Shown: positions 46,121-53,464, counted from the first letter of the stretch. The stretch is 64,000 nt of DNA from Streptomyces radicis (GCF_003626575.1 NZ_RBDY01000004.1:62001-126000); one strand, 5' to 3'. Made by a program: numbers and translations. Notes: a model not told the origin generated them from the letters alone.

Positions 46121-46731
46121 GGCCGGCCCGCCTCTCGCGGCATGGGGGTGTAGGGGGAGACGAACACGACCTCGGGCTCCTCGCTCTCGTCATAGCCCGC
46201 CGTGCGGACCAGCGTGAACTGGAATCCCTTGACGTCGCGGCGCCCCGACCGTTCGACCTCGTCGGCCAGGTAGGCGCGCAGGAGGCGGTAGGCGGGGACG
46301 TGCACGGCGTGCGAGAAGCCCTTGTCGAGCGCCTGGATGACCTCGCTGCCCAGGTCGAACACGGCCTTCTCGGGGCGGCGCCCGGGGAACCACGCGATCT
46401 GGTGCGGCATGCGCCCCGCGATGACCTCGACGGGGCACCACTCGGAGGTCTCGCCCGCGTGGGACAGCGTCCGGTAGTGGAACTGGAAGTCGTGCTGCGC
46501 CGGATTGGGCGCGAAGAAGCGCCAGTTGGGGAAGAGCGCGGAGAAGGCGTCCCAGCGCATGACCCGGCCGAACGCGGGGTTGGGGTGCTGCGAGCAGACC
46601 GTGCCGAGCAGCGCGAGCCCCGCGGCGACGCGGAGGGCGGCGCCCGGCCCCCTGAACGGCCGGGCCAGCGCGGCCAGGGCGGCGCGCGGCGGGTCGACGG
46701 CGGTCATCGGGCCGGTCATCGGGCCGGTCAT
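46117..46731 (-). CDS. linL: LinL-like protein (DUF5819 type)
   Basis: A 204-residue protein with one N-terminal membrane span (about 25-45) and a domain carrying CSQHPNPAF, LFPNWRFFAPNPAQHDFQFH and PHQIAWFPGRRPEKAVFDLG, as in DUF5819 proteins that accompany HTTM-domain proteins. In linaridin clusters the LinH/LinL pair is needed for maturation of Thr/other residues. Start ATG 46731 overlaps the linH stop by 4 nt and has GGAG; the 12-bp unit ATGACCGGCCCG is repeated so that three in-frame ATGs (46731, 46719, 46707) occur. Confidence 0.8.
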   Translation of the reverse strand: MTGPMTGPMTAVDPPRAALAALARPFRGPGAALRVAAGLALLGTVCSQHPNPAFGRVMRWDAFSALFPNWRFFAPNPAQHDFQFHYRTLSHAGETSEWCPVEVIAGRMPHQIAWFPGRRPEKAVFDLGSEVIQALDKGFSHAVHVPAYRLLRAYLADEVERSGRRDVKGFQFTLVRTAGYDESEEPEVVFVSPYTPMPREAGRP

Positions 46732-48698
46732 CGGGACTCCGTTTCGATGGCGAAGGGCAGGGGCCCGGCGGTCGGGGCGGCGGCGTTCACGGGAGCGTCG
46801 TGCGCGGCAACGGCGTTCGACTCCGCGAGGAAGCCGCGGATGTGGCCGACGACCTCGGCGGCCAGCCGGGGCTCGGTGAGCAGCCCGTCGTGGTCGGCGC
46901 CCTCGACGACCACGGAGCGCACCACGCGCCCGGGGCGCCGGTGGGCGTCCGCGATCTCCTGGTGCATCAGCAGCTGGTCGGGGTCGCGGTCCACGGTGTG
47001 CTGCGCGGAGACGACCAGGGCGTTGCTGTCCTGCGGGCGCAGCGGGCCCTCGTGGGCGCGGAACTCGATCTCGGTGGAACGCCATTCGCGCGTCGCGGCG
47101 CGCCACATGCGGGCGTCCGCGTAGGCGGCCATGGCGGGGCGGCGGACGGCGGCGGGCAGGTTGTCGACCCAGGAGGGGCGGGACAGCAGGATGCCCATCC
47201 CGGCACGCAGGCTGACGCCGAACGTGCGCAGCGCGCCGCCGACATACGCGGCTCCGCTGCCCTGCTGGCTCGAGCGGTTGAGCTCGTCGGGGTGCGAGGC
47301 GTCCAGGTAGACCACGCCGCGCAGCCGTTCGCCGAGGCGGTGGGCGGCCCTGCGGGCGATCTCGCCGCCGAGCGAGTGGCCGACCAGCACGACAGGGCGG
47401 CCTTCGGGGAGCGCGCCGTCGACCAGGTCGACCAGGTCGTCCACCGACTCGCGCAGCGTGTAGGCGCCGCGCGCGACGCGGCGGCTCGGCCCGTACCCGG
47501 CCCTGTGGTAGGTGAGCCACCCGGCGCCGCCGCCCTCGCCCGCGCCCCCGCCCGCGCCCGCGCCCGCGCTCTCGCTGAACGCCTGGGCGTACCAGCCGAA
47601 GTGCATCGGCGTGGCCGCGAGGCCGTGCACGAAGACCAGCACCGGGTCGCCGTCGCCCGCCCCCGGCGTTCCGCGGAAGCGCAGGACGTTGCCGTGCCGG
47701 GTGGTGACGGTCCCGGTGCCCGGGCCCGCGTCGGTGACGCGCAGCCGCCGCGCGGCGGCGACCGCGCCCGCGGCCACCGTTCCCCCGGCGGCGAGCAGCC
47801 CGGCGACCGGCAGCATCCGGTCGTCGCGGCCCGCGACGGCGGGGTGGCTGCGGGGCGTGCTGGTGTAGGCGACGGCCGGGTGCATCGCGGTGAACGACGT
47901 GACGAACCGGCCGAGGCCCATCACGAAGCCGTTGGCGACGTGGAACGACGCGGCCGACGCGAGCACCGGCCTGGCCAGCCGCCCGCCCCTGGCGTAGAGG
48001 ACGGGGAACAGGCACTCGAGCGCGAGCACGCCGTGCGCCACCGTCCGCGCGGCGCGCGGATATCGCTGAGTGAGCCGCCACAGGTGGCGCTCGCCGTAGG
48101 TGCGGGTGCGCAGCACGCCGCCGAGCGCCGAGCCGTCACGCCAGTCGGCGCCGAGCAGCTTGACCCAGCCGGAGACGAGGTAGGAGAGGTTGGACTGGAG
48201 GGCGATGTACCACAGCAGCGCGTCCTGTGCCTGGGGCGAGCCGGAGAGCCTGGCGAGCCCGGTGGCGACCTGGACGAGGCCCGACGCCTGGTCGGAGCCG
48301 TCGGTGCCGTAGCGCTGGGTGGGGTAGAGCAGGGAGTTGCTCGCGCCGAGGAAGAGGTCGGCGGCGCCGCGCCACCGGCCGCCGCCCGGCAGCATGAGCC
48401 CGGCGGCGGTGGCGACGCGGGCGGCGTGCAGCGCGCGCGTGGACCACGGGTGCGCGGCGGTGTCGAGCGCGCGGCGCAGCGGGCGGCCGCGCGCGGCGAA
48501 CGCCTCGCGCGCGACGGCCCAGTCGTTGAGGCCGCGCGGGCCGGTGTGGCGGCGGTTGGCGAGGTACTCGAGGCTGCCGACGAGCGTGGTCGCGGCGGCC
48601 AGCCGCTCGGAGGCGCCGAGCGCCTGCGAACGGGTCAGCGGCACGGGTCCGAGCAGCGCGGACAGTGCCGAACGGGCTTGCGGGGGAAGGTTTTTCAT
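46728..48698 (-). CDS. linH: LinH-like membrane/alpha-beta-hydrolase fusion
   Basis: A 656-residue protein. Residues 1-320 are a multi-span HTTM/SdpB-like domain (WYIALQSNLSYLVSGWVKLL, GSALGGVLRTRTYGERHLWR). Residues about 335-625 are an alpha/beta hydrolase with nucleophile elbow VLVGHSLGGE, oxyanion region VFVHGLAATP and a probable His in EGADHDGLL. This two-domain plan is the hallmark of linaridin LinH (CypH-type) proteins and argues against a plain SdpB. GGAGG lies 9 nt before ATG 48698. It follows the precursor genes after a hairpin. Confidence 0.88.
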   Translation of the reverse strand: MKNLPPQARSALSALLGPVPLTRSQALGASERLAAATTLVGSLEYLANRRHTGPRGLNDWAVAREAFAARGRPLRRALDTAAHPWSTRALHAARVATAAGLMLPGGGRWRGAADLFLGASNSLLYPTQRYGTDGSDQASGLVQVATGLARLSGSPQAQDALLWYIALQSNLSYLVSGWVKLLGADWRDGSALGGVLRTRTYGERHLWRLTQRYPRAARTVAHGVLALECLFPVLYARGGRLARPVLASAASFHVANGFVMGLGRFVTSFTAMHPAVAYTSTPRSHPAVAGRDDRMLPVAGLLAAGGTVAAGAVAAARRLRVTDAGPGTGTVTTRHGNVLRFRGTPGAGDGDPVLVFVHGLAATPMHFGWYAQAFSESAGAGAGGGAGEGGGAGWLTYHRAGYGPSRRVARGAYTLRESVDDLVDLVDGALPEGRPVVLVGHSLGGEIARRAAHRLGERLRGVVYLDASHPDELNRSSQQGSGAAYVGGALRTFGVSLRAGMGILLSRPSWVDNLPAAVRRPAMAAYADARMWRAATREWRSTEIEFRAHEGPLRPQDSNALVVSAQHTVDRDPDQLLMHQEIADAHRRPGRVVRSVVVEGADHDGLLTEPRLAAEVVGHIRGFLAESNAVAAHDAPVNAAAPTAGPLPFAIETESR

Positions 48699-48766
48699 GG
48701 CGAACGGCCTCCGGGCTCGGTGGTTCGTCTGCGCGGTGGGCGGGTCGGCGCCCGCCGGGGCCCGGC

Positions 48767-48791
48767 CCGGCCCGCGCCGGGCGCGGGCCGG
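48767..48791 (-). terminator. Hairpin between precursor genes and linH
   Basis: CCGGCCCGCG (48767-48776) pairs perfectly with CGCGGGCCGG (48782-48791), loop 5 nt. It lies between the last precursor gene and linH in the same direction, so it probably works as a leaky terminator or RNA-stability element that makes more precursor than enzyme mRNA. Confidence 0.55.
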
Positions 48792-48798
48792 ACCCCGG

Positions 48799-48850
48799 GG
48801 GTCGTGAGAGGGGTCGTCAGAGAGGGGCGTCAGAGGGGGGTCGTCAGAGG
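48799..48850. repeat. Direct repeat GGTCGTCAGAG, four imperfect units
   Basis: Four units of about 12-14 bp around the stop codon of the fifth precursor gene. On the coding strand each unit supplies a TGA (CTCTGACGACC). Confidence 0.6.
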
Positions 48851-49044
48851 GCGGGGCGGATGGGCCCGCCGTTGCGGCCCGCCTCGAAGGCGTTGAGCAT
48901 CGCGTAGCCGATCGCGAGCCCGGCCACCACCGCGGGGGTGGACAGAACGGGCTTCTGCCGCGCGGAGATCCAGCCGCGCGGGTCGTCGACGGCGACGGTG
49001 GCGAGGGCGGACGAGTCGTACAGGCGACGGCTCTGATCGTTCAT
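48844..49044 (-). CDS. Linaridin-type precursor peptide 5 (66 aa)
   Basis: A 66-residue peptide. Motif PVLSTP (Pro32-Pro37) matches the linaridin PxxxTP site; if cut as in cypemycin, the core starts at Ser35 (STPAVVAGLAIGYAML...) and ends GGPIRPAL. The core is hydrophobic with a single Thr and a single Ser. The leader differs from those of peptides 2-4. AAGGAG-type Shine-Dalgarno lies before ATG 49044. Confidence 0.75.
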   Translation of the reverse strand: MNDQSRRLYDSSALATVAVDDPRGWISARQKPVLSTPAVVAGLAIGYAMLNAFEAGRNGGPIRPAL

Positions 49045-49067
49045 GGTGCTCCTTCTTCCTTGACGGG

Positions 49068-49268
49068 TCAGTTCTCGACCGGGCGGATGTCGCCGACGAC
49101 CTGGCACGCCGCGAAGCCGATGCCGACGCCCGCGGCGAAGGCGAGGGCGATCGTCGGGGTGGCCATGACGGGCTGGGCGGTGGCCGGGACCCGGCCCGCG
49201 GCCCCCTCCTTCAGCTCGGACATGGCGGCCAGGTCGGCGGGCAGCTGCGAAACGGGCATGGCGGACAT
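49068..49268 (-). CDS. Linaridin-type precursor peptide 4 (66 aa)
   Basis: Leader with QLPADLAAMSELKE, then PVMATP (Pro33-Pro38), nearly the cypemycin motif PAMATP. Expected core ATPTIALAFAAGVGIGFA... ending VVGDIRPVEN; one Cys (position 55). AAGGAG 8 nt before ATG 49268. Confidence 0.8.
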   Translation of the reverse strand: MSAMPVSQLPADLAAMSELKEGAAGRVPATAQPVMATPTIALAFAAGVGIGFAACQVVGDIRPVEN

Positions 49269-49374
49269 GGAGGTCTCCTTCTCCTGATGGTTTTCCGGTG
49301 GGTTCTCTGGTGGGTTCCGGTGGGTTCCGGTGGGTTCTCTTGCGGGTGAGCTCGTGCCGGGTGAGCCGGGTCGC

Positions 49375-49566
49375 TCAATCGCTCGGGCGGATCGGGCCGA
49401 TGACATCGGCCACCCAGGCCACCGCCCTGGCGGCGCCCAAGGCCGCGGACGCGGCGGCGCACGAGGTGGACGTCACGGGCAGCAGCGTCGGCGGGGCCTG
49501 CCCCGCGTCGTCCTCCCGCAGCCGGGGCAACGCGGCCAGGTCCGCGGGCAGTCGCGCGACGGTCAC
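49375..49566 (-). CDS. Linaridin-type precursor peptide 3 (63 aa)
   Basis: Leader MTVARLPADLAALPRLREDD almost identical to peptide 2. The motif is PVTSTS (Pro30-Ser35), a variant with Ser for the last Pro. The core region is Ala-rich (CAAASAALGAARAVAW) and ends VIGPIRPSD. GTG 49566 with GAGGAGA upstream. Confidence 0.75.
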   Translation of the reverse strand: MTVARLPADLAALPRLREDDAGQAPPTLLPVTSTSCAAASAALGAARAVAWVADVIGPIRPSD

Positions 49567-49598
49567 GAACGTCTCCTCTTCTCTTCTCACGAGCGGGA

Positions 49599-49775
49599 TC
49601 AGCTCAGGACGGGGCGCGTGTCGCCGACCGTGATGGCGATCGCGACCGTGACGCACGCCTGGCCGCTGGTCAGGACGGACGTCACGGGCACCGCGCCGAC
49701 GGGCGGGCGCCCGGCGTCGTCCTCCCGCAGCGCGGGCGACGCGGCCAGGTCCCCGGGGAGTCGGGCGACGGACAT
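49599..49775 (-). CDS. Linaridin-type precursor peptide 2 (58 aa)
   Basis: Leader MSVARLPGDLAASPALREDD; the motif region reads PVTSVLTSG (from Pro30), the most divergent of the five. The core has the most Thr/Ser (TSGQACVTVAIAITVG) and ends VGDTRPVLS. ATG 49775 with GGGAAGG upstream. Confidence 0.75.
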   Translation of the reverse strand: MSVARLPGDLAASPALREDDAGRPPVGAVPVTSVLTSGQACVTVAIAITVGDTRPVLS

Positions 49776-49792
49776 GGGCCTTCCCTTCCGGG

Positions 49793-49963
49793 TCACTGGG
49801 TGGGGCGGATCTCGCCGACGATGCGGCCTGCGGCGTAGGCGATGACGATGGCGCCCGCGGCGCCGACGATCACCGGGGTCGCCGTGACCGGCAACGCGCC
49901 TCGGGTGACCCGGCCTTCGGCGTGCTCGTCGAGCGGGCCGGGGTCCAGCTGGGGGATGCGCAC
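49793..49963 (-). CDS. Linaridin-type precursor peptide 1 (56 aa)
   Basis: First gene of the operon. PVTATP (Pro25-Pro30) is a perfect PxxxTP; expected core ATPVIVGAAGAIVIAYAAG... ending IVGEIRPTQ. GTG 49963 has an excellent GAGGAGGG site. The leader is short and unlike the others. Confidence 0.78.
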   Translation of the reverse strand: MRIPQLDPGPLDEHAEGRVTRGALPVTATPVIVGAAGAIVIAYAAGRIVGEIRPTQ

Positions 49964-50055
49964 GGATGCCCTCCTCAGGGACAGGGATGCGTGGGATGCG
50001 GAACGGTCCTGCCGTCCCGTGCACACCACGATGGCGGCGGGCGACCCGCCGCGGG

Positions 50056-50082
50056 GCTCTCCGGGCTGGCACGAGGCTGCAA
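50056..50082 (-). promoter_or_regulatory. Element shared by two RiPP-locus promoters (copy 1)
   Basis: Plus-strand GCTCTCCGGGCTGGCACGAGG then CTGCA; aligns with 43401-43427 over about 25 bp. It is in the 160-bp gap between the GAPDH terminator and the first precursor gene. TTGCA repeats lie just upstream on the minus strand. Confidence 0.5.
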
Positions 50083-50127
50083 CCCCCCGGCAGCAACGTG
50101 CAACGCGCGACGCGAAGCGCGACGCGA

Positions 50128-50159
50128 AGCGCCCGCGTCCTCCGGGGGACGCGGGCGCT
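50128..50159 (-). terminator. Terminator after GAPDH gene
   Basis: AGCGCCCGCGTCC (50128-50140) and GGACGCGGGCGCT (50147-50159), a perfect 13-bp stem with a 6-nt loop. It insulates the RiPP operon from the upstream gene. Confidence 0.75.
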
Positions 50160-50173
50160 CGGGGCGTGGAACC

Positions 50174-51172
50174 TCAGCCGGTGGCGAGGAGTTCGAGGGT
50201 GTCGACCACGCGGTGGGAGAAGCCCCACTCGTTGTCGTACCAGGCGACCACCTTGACATGACGGCCCTCGACGCGGGTGAGGGCCGAGTCGAAGATCGCG
50301 GAGGCGGGGTTGCCCGTGATGTCGGAGGAGACGAGCGGGTCGTCCGAGTACTCGAGGATCCCGGCGAGCGGCCCCTCGGCCGCGGCCCGGTACGCCGCCA
50401 GCACGCCGTCGCGCGTCACGTCGCGGGCGACGGTCGTGTTGAGCTCGACGATCGAGCCCACCGGGACGGGCACGCGGATCGAGTCGCCCGACAGCTTGCC
50501 GTCGAGGCCCGGCAGCACGAGGCCGATCGCCTTGGCCGCGCCCGTCGTCGTCGGAACGATGTTGACGGCGGCCGCGCGGGCGCGGCGCGCGTCGCGGTGG
50601 GGGCCGTCCTGGAGGTTCTGCTCCTGCGTGTAGGCGTGCACGGTCGTCATGAACCCGTGCTCGATGCCCGCGAGTTCGTCGAGCACCGAGGCGAGCGGCG
50701 CGAGCGCGTTGGTCGTGCACGAGGCGTTGGAGACGATCGTGTGCGCGGCCGGGTCGTACGCGTCGGTGTTCACCCCGAACGCGAGCGTCACGTCGGCGCC
50801 CGCCGACGGCGCGCTGACGAGCACCTTGGCCGCGCCCGCGTCGAGGTGCGCGCGGGCGGCGTCGGCCGACGTGAACCGGCCGGTCGCCTCGAGCACGACG
50901 TCGACGCCGAGCTCGGCCCACGGCAGCCGCGCGGGATCGCGCTCCGCGAGCACGACGATGCGGCGCCCCTCGACGACGAGGGCGTCCCCTTCGACGGTCA
51001 CCGGGCGGCCGAGCCGCCCCGCGGTGGTGTCGTAGGCGAGCAGCCGCGCGAGGGCGGCGGGCTCGGTGAGGTCGTTGACGGCGACGACCTCGAGGGCGCT
51101 CTCGCGCTCGAGCAGCGCGCGGAGCACGTTGCGGCCGATGCGGCCGAATCCGTTGATGGCGATGCGGGTCAT
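50174..51172 (-). CDS. gap: Glyceraldehyde-3-phosphate dehydrogenase, type I
   Basis: A 332-residue NAD-dependent GAPDH. NAINGFGRIGRN-type Rossmann motif at the start, catalytic Cys152 in SNASCTTNALAP, HAYTQEQNLQD and WYDNEWGFSHRVVDTLELL. It oxidises glyceraldehyde 3-phosphate in glycolysis; probably a second, accessory copy because no other glycolytic genes are near. Whether it doubles as a resistant target for a natural product cannot be told. Confidence 0.95.
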   Translation of the reverse strand: MTRIAINGFGRIGRNVLRALLERESALEVVAVNDLTEPAALARLLAYDTTAGRLGRPVTVEGDALVVEGRRIVVLAERDPARLPWAELGVDVVLEATGRFTSADAARAHLDAGAAKVLVSAPSAGADVTLAFGVNTDAYDPAAHTIVSNASCTTNALAPLASVLDELAGIEHGFMTTVHAYTQEQNLQDGPHRDARRARAAAVNIVPTTTGAAKAIGLVLPGLDGKLSGDSIRVPVPVGSIVELNTTVARDVTRDGVLAAYRAAAEGPLAGILEYSDDPLVSSDITGNPASAIFDSALTRVEGRHVKVVAWYDNEWGFSHRVVDTLELLATG

Positions 51173-51272
51173 GTGCGGTGTCCCTTCCTCTCGCCGCCAG
51201 GGTCGCGCGCGGCGCCCGGCGGTGACAGCGGCGGAAGCGCCCACATTCGCAAGGATCGCGCCAGGCGGCCCG

Positions 51273-51413
51273 CTACCCACCCCGGGCGAACGTGCGGCGG
51301 TACTCGGTCGGCGTCGTCCCGAGGGCGCGCTTGAAGTGCAGCCGCAGGTTGGCGCCGGTACCGAGGCCGACCTCGGCGGCGATCAACGCGTCGACGACGG
51401 CGCGCGGCGGATC
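51273..51413 (-). pseudogene. GlxA/AraC-type regulator, C-terminal fragment
   Basis: About 46 residues (IAAEVGLGTGANLRLHFKRA, LGTTPTEYRRTF) are the second HTH of an AraC-family regulator. Upstream of about 51413 the similarity ends; the rest of the gene is missing. Confidence 0.7.
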
Positions 51414-51476
51414 GTCGCGGTCGCCCTCGCCCGCGCCCTGACACACCGTCTGTGGGCGGGACGGGGGAGCACCGAG

Positions 51477-51494
51477 TTCTACACTGTTGTAGAA
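51477..51494. promoter_or_regulatory. BlaI/MecI-type operator before the TerB-like gene
   Basis: TTCTACACTGTTGTAGAA: TTCTACA and TGTAGAA, 7-bp inverted repeat with 4-bp spacer, with the TACA...TGTA core of BlaI/MecI operators. Nearly identical to 53447-53464. Confidence 0.7.
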
Positions 51495-51527
51495 GTAGCC
51501 TTGTCCATCGATCGGGAGCTCTCTGCC

Positions 51528-51983
51528 ATGGCCTTGTGGGATCGCATCAAGGAATCGGCGTCGTCGTTGCAGGACCAGCTGAACGCCAAGAAGAACGACC
51601 TCAAGAGCGGCGCCTTCAGGGACGCGAGCATGGCGATGTGCGCGCTGGTGGCCGCCGCCGACGGGTCCATCGACCCCGTCGAACGTCACCGGGTGGCCCA
51701 GCTGATCGCCACCAACGAGGTCCTCCAGAACTTCCCCGCCGACGACCTCCAGCGGCGCTTCGACGCCTACCTGGACAAGCTGACGGCCGACTTCGAGTTC
51801 GGCAAGGTCAGCGTGTTGCAGGACATCGCCAAGGCGAAGAAGAAGCCCGCGGAGGCCCGCGCGGTGATCCAGATCGGCATCGTCATCGGCGGCGCCGACG
51901 GTACGTTCGACCACCAGGAGAGGGCCGTCGTCCGCGAGGCGTGCTTCGCCCTCGACCTGCCGCCCACCGAGTTCGACCTCTGA
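51528..51983 (+). CDS. TerB-family tellurite-resistance protein
   Basis: A 151-residue all-helical TerB-like protein (MCALVAAADGSIDPVERHRV, GIVIGGADGTFDHQERAVVR), with the acidic metal-binding loops AADGSID and GADGTFD intact. TerB works with TerD proteins at the membrane in stress responses. Control by the neighbouring BlaI-like repressor is suggested by the operator at 51477-51494. Confidence 0.88.
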   Translation: MALWDRIKESASSLQDQLNAKKNDLKSGAFRDASMAMCALVAAADGSIDPVERHRVAQLIATNEVLQNFPADDLQRRFDAYLDKLTADFEFGKVSVLQDIAKAKKKPAEARAVIQIGIVIGGADGTFDHQERAVVREACFALDLPPTEFDL

Positions 51984-52030
51984 GACATCCCCTCCTGGGG
52001 CGCGGGCGGGGCGCGCCTCAGGAGGGTGTC
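51984..52030. terminator. Bidirectional terminator between terB-like and M56 genes
   Basis: CCCTCCTG (51990-51997) pairs with CAGGAGGG (52019-52026), extended by GACA/TGTC on the outside; it includes the end of the convergent M56 gene. Confidence 0.6.
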
Positions 52031-52959
52031 GCGGCCCTGAGGATCAGAACGAGGGCGGTCGCGGCGTTGAGCGCCGACACGGTCGAGACGGCCGCGCCAC
52101 CGGCGGCCACCCACGCGGCCAACGCGGTCGGCATGTGCGCCGGGGGCCAACTACGCGCGGGCGGCCCCTCGTCGAGCAGGGCCGCGACCCTCCGCGGCAC
52201 GGGCCCAGGCGCCGCGAGGGCGGGAAGCGGCGGGGACGGCGCGTCCAGGGACACCAGCGCGGCCCGGCCGACCGCGCGCGCCACCAGCCGCCGGTCCCCC
52301 ACGACGTCGGCGGCGTCCTCGTCGGCCCAGCGCTCCGCGCAGTGGGCCACCGCCGTCCGCAGCGGGCGCAACAGCGGCTGGGCCCGCGCCGCCAGGCGCG
52401 CCAGCAGCAGATAACGGTGGTGCCGCCCGGCCAGGTGCGCCCGCTCGTGGGCGAACAGCACCCGCCGCTCCGGCCCGGTCAGGCAGTCCAGCATCGCCGT
52501 CGAGGCGACGATCCGGCCGCGTCCCGCCCCGCGCCGCCCCGGCAACGCGTAGGCGTAGGGCCGGGGATCGGACAGCACGACCACCGGGGACGCGGGCATC
52601 CCCGCGAGCGCCGACTCCATGTCGCGGCGGACCCGGCGGTGGCGCCACAGCGCGTGGCCGCAGGCGATGACCACGGCGACGAGCGCCGGGATGGCCGCTC
52701 CTCCGACGACGCCGGCGAACGGCACCGCCTCCCGCACCTCGGGGTCCGACCAGCCGTCAGGCAGTGGATTCCCGGGGACCTGGGCCGTGCCCACGATCAT
52801 GAGCAACGTCAGGCACAGGGTGCTGCACAGCGCCAGGACGACGGCCACGCAGGTCAGCAGCCAGGTCGCCGTCCGCGGGTGCAGGTGCTGCTCGGCCAGC
52901 CGCGCGATCGGCCACGCCGTCAGCGGCAGCACGAGCGGCAGGAACACGAAGACGCCCAA
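52018..52959 (-). CDS. M56-family membrane metallopeptidase (BlaR1-like)
   Basis: A 313-residue membrane protein with three or four spans and the zinc motif HERAHLAGRHHRYLLLARL (HExxH as HERAH). BlaR1/MecR1-type proteins sense a signal and trigger cleavage of their BlaI partner. No penicillin-binding sensor domain is present. The start is uncertain: TTG 52959 (with GGGGGAG) or GTG 52947. It follows the BlaI-like gene by 4 bp. Confidence 0.82.
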   Translation of the reverse strand: MGVFVFLPLVLPLTAWPIARLAEQHLHPRTATWLLTCVAVVLALCSTLCLTLLMIVGTAQVPGNPLPDGWSDPEVREAVPFAGVVGGAAIPALVAVVIACGHALWRHRRVRRDMESALAGMPASPVVVLSDPRPYAYALPGRRGAGRGRIVASTAMLDCLTGPERRVLFAHERAHLAGRHHRYLLLARLAARAQPLLRPLRTAVAHCAERWADEDAADVVGDRRLVARAVGRAALVSLDAPSPPLPALAAPGPVPRRVAALLDEGPPARSWPPAHMPTALAAWVAAGGAAVSTVSALNAATALVLILRAATPS

Positions 52960-52963
52960 CGCC

Positions 52964-53374
52964 TCACTCCCCCGGCGCGGGATCCGCCGAGCCCAACAGG
53001 TGGCGCAGCACGCGCTCGTCATCGGGCGAGAGCGTGTCGACGAAGCTGGCCAGCACCGCCTCCCGGTCCGGCTGCCCGTCGAGCACCCGGCGCATCCGCA
53101 GCGCCGCGAGCCGCGACACCTCCGCGGCCGGTCGCCACAGATAGGCGCGCCCGGCCCGCTCGCGGGTCACCGCCTGCTTGGCCAGCAGCCGCGACAGGAT
53201 CGTCATCACCGTGCTGTAGGCCAGGTCGCCACCGAGCCGCTCCTGCAACCACACCGCCGTCACCGGCCCCGGCGCCGCGCGCAGCGCCGACAGGACCAGC
53301 GCCTCCAACTCGCCCTGTCCTCGCCTCAGCAGGGGCGACTCCCCGTGGGGACCCGGCGCACCGTGAGCCGTCAC
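52964..53374 (-). CDS. BlaI/MecI/CopY-family repressor
   Basis: A 136-residue winged-helix repressor (GELEALVLSALRAAPGPVTA, LAYSTVMTILSRLLAKQAVT). It forms a regulatory pair with the M56 peptidase. The motif TTCTACA-N4-TGTAGA in the divergent region to the TerD gene and again before the TerB gene is its likely operator, so it probably represses terD-, terB-like and its own gene. Confidence 0.88.
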   Translation of the reverse strand: MTAHGAPGPHGESPLLRRGQGELEALVLSALRAAPGPVTAVWLQERLGGDLAYSTVMTILSRLLAKQAVTRERAGRAYLWRPAAEVSRLAALRMRRVLDGQPDREAVLASFVDTLSPDDERVLRHLLGSADPAPGE

Positions 53375-53446
53375 ACCTTCTCCCTTCGCCGCGGAGCGCA
53401 TCCATCGTACGGAGCGGTGGAAGGCCGGAGGGCCCACCGGGCTTAG

Positions 53447-53464
53447 TTCTACAGTGTTGTAGAT
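53447..53464. promoter_or_regulatory. BlaI/MecI-type operator between the repressor and TerD genes
   Basis: TTCTACAGTGTTGTAGAT, 17 of 18 positions of the inverted repeat seen at 51477-51494; 46 bp before the TerD start. Confidence 0.7.

Noticed and set aside
41304..49963. The HTTM-domain and DUF5819-like genes could mean an SDP-type (SdpABC) toxin system.
   Set aside because: The membrane domain is fused to an alpha/beta hydrolase, and the small peptides carry PxxxTP motifs with a methyltransferase and exporter, which fits linaridins better.
48844..49963. Multiple hydrophobic precursors with a methyltransferase could mean a daptide cluster.
   Set aside because: Daptide precursors end in Thr and need an aminotransferase and an oxidative decarboxylase; neither is present here.
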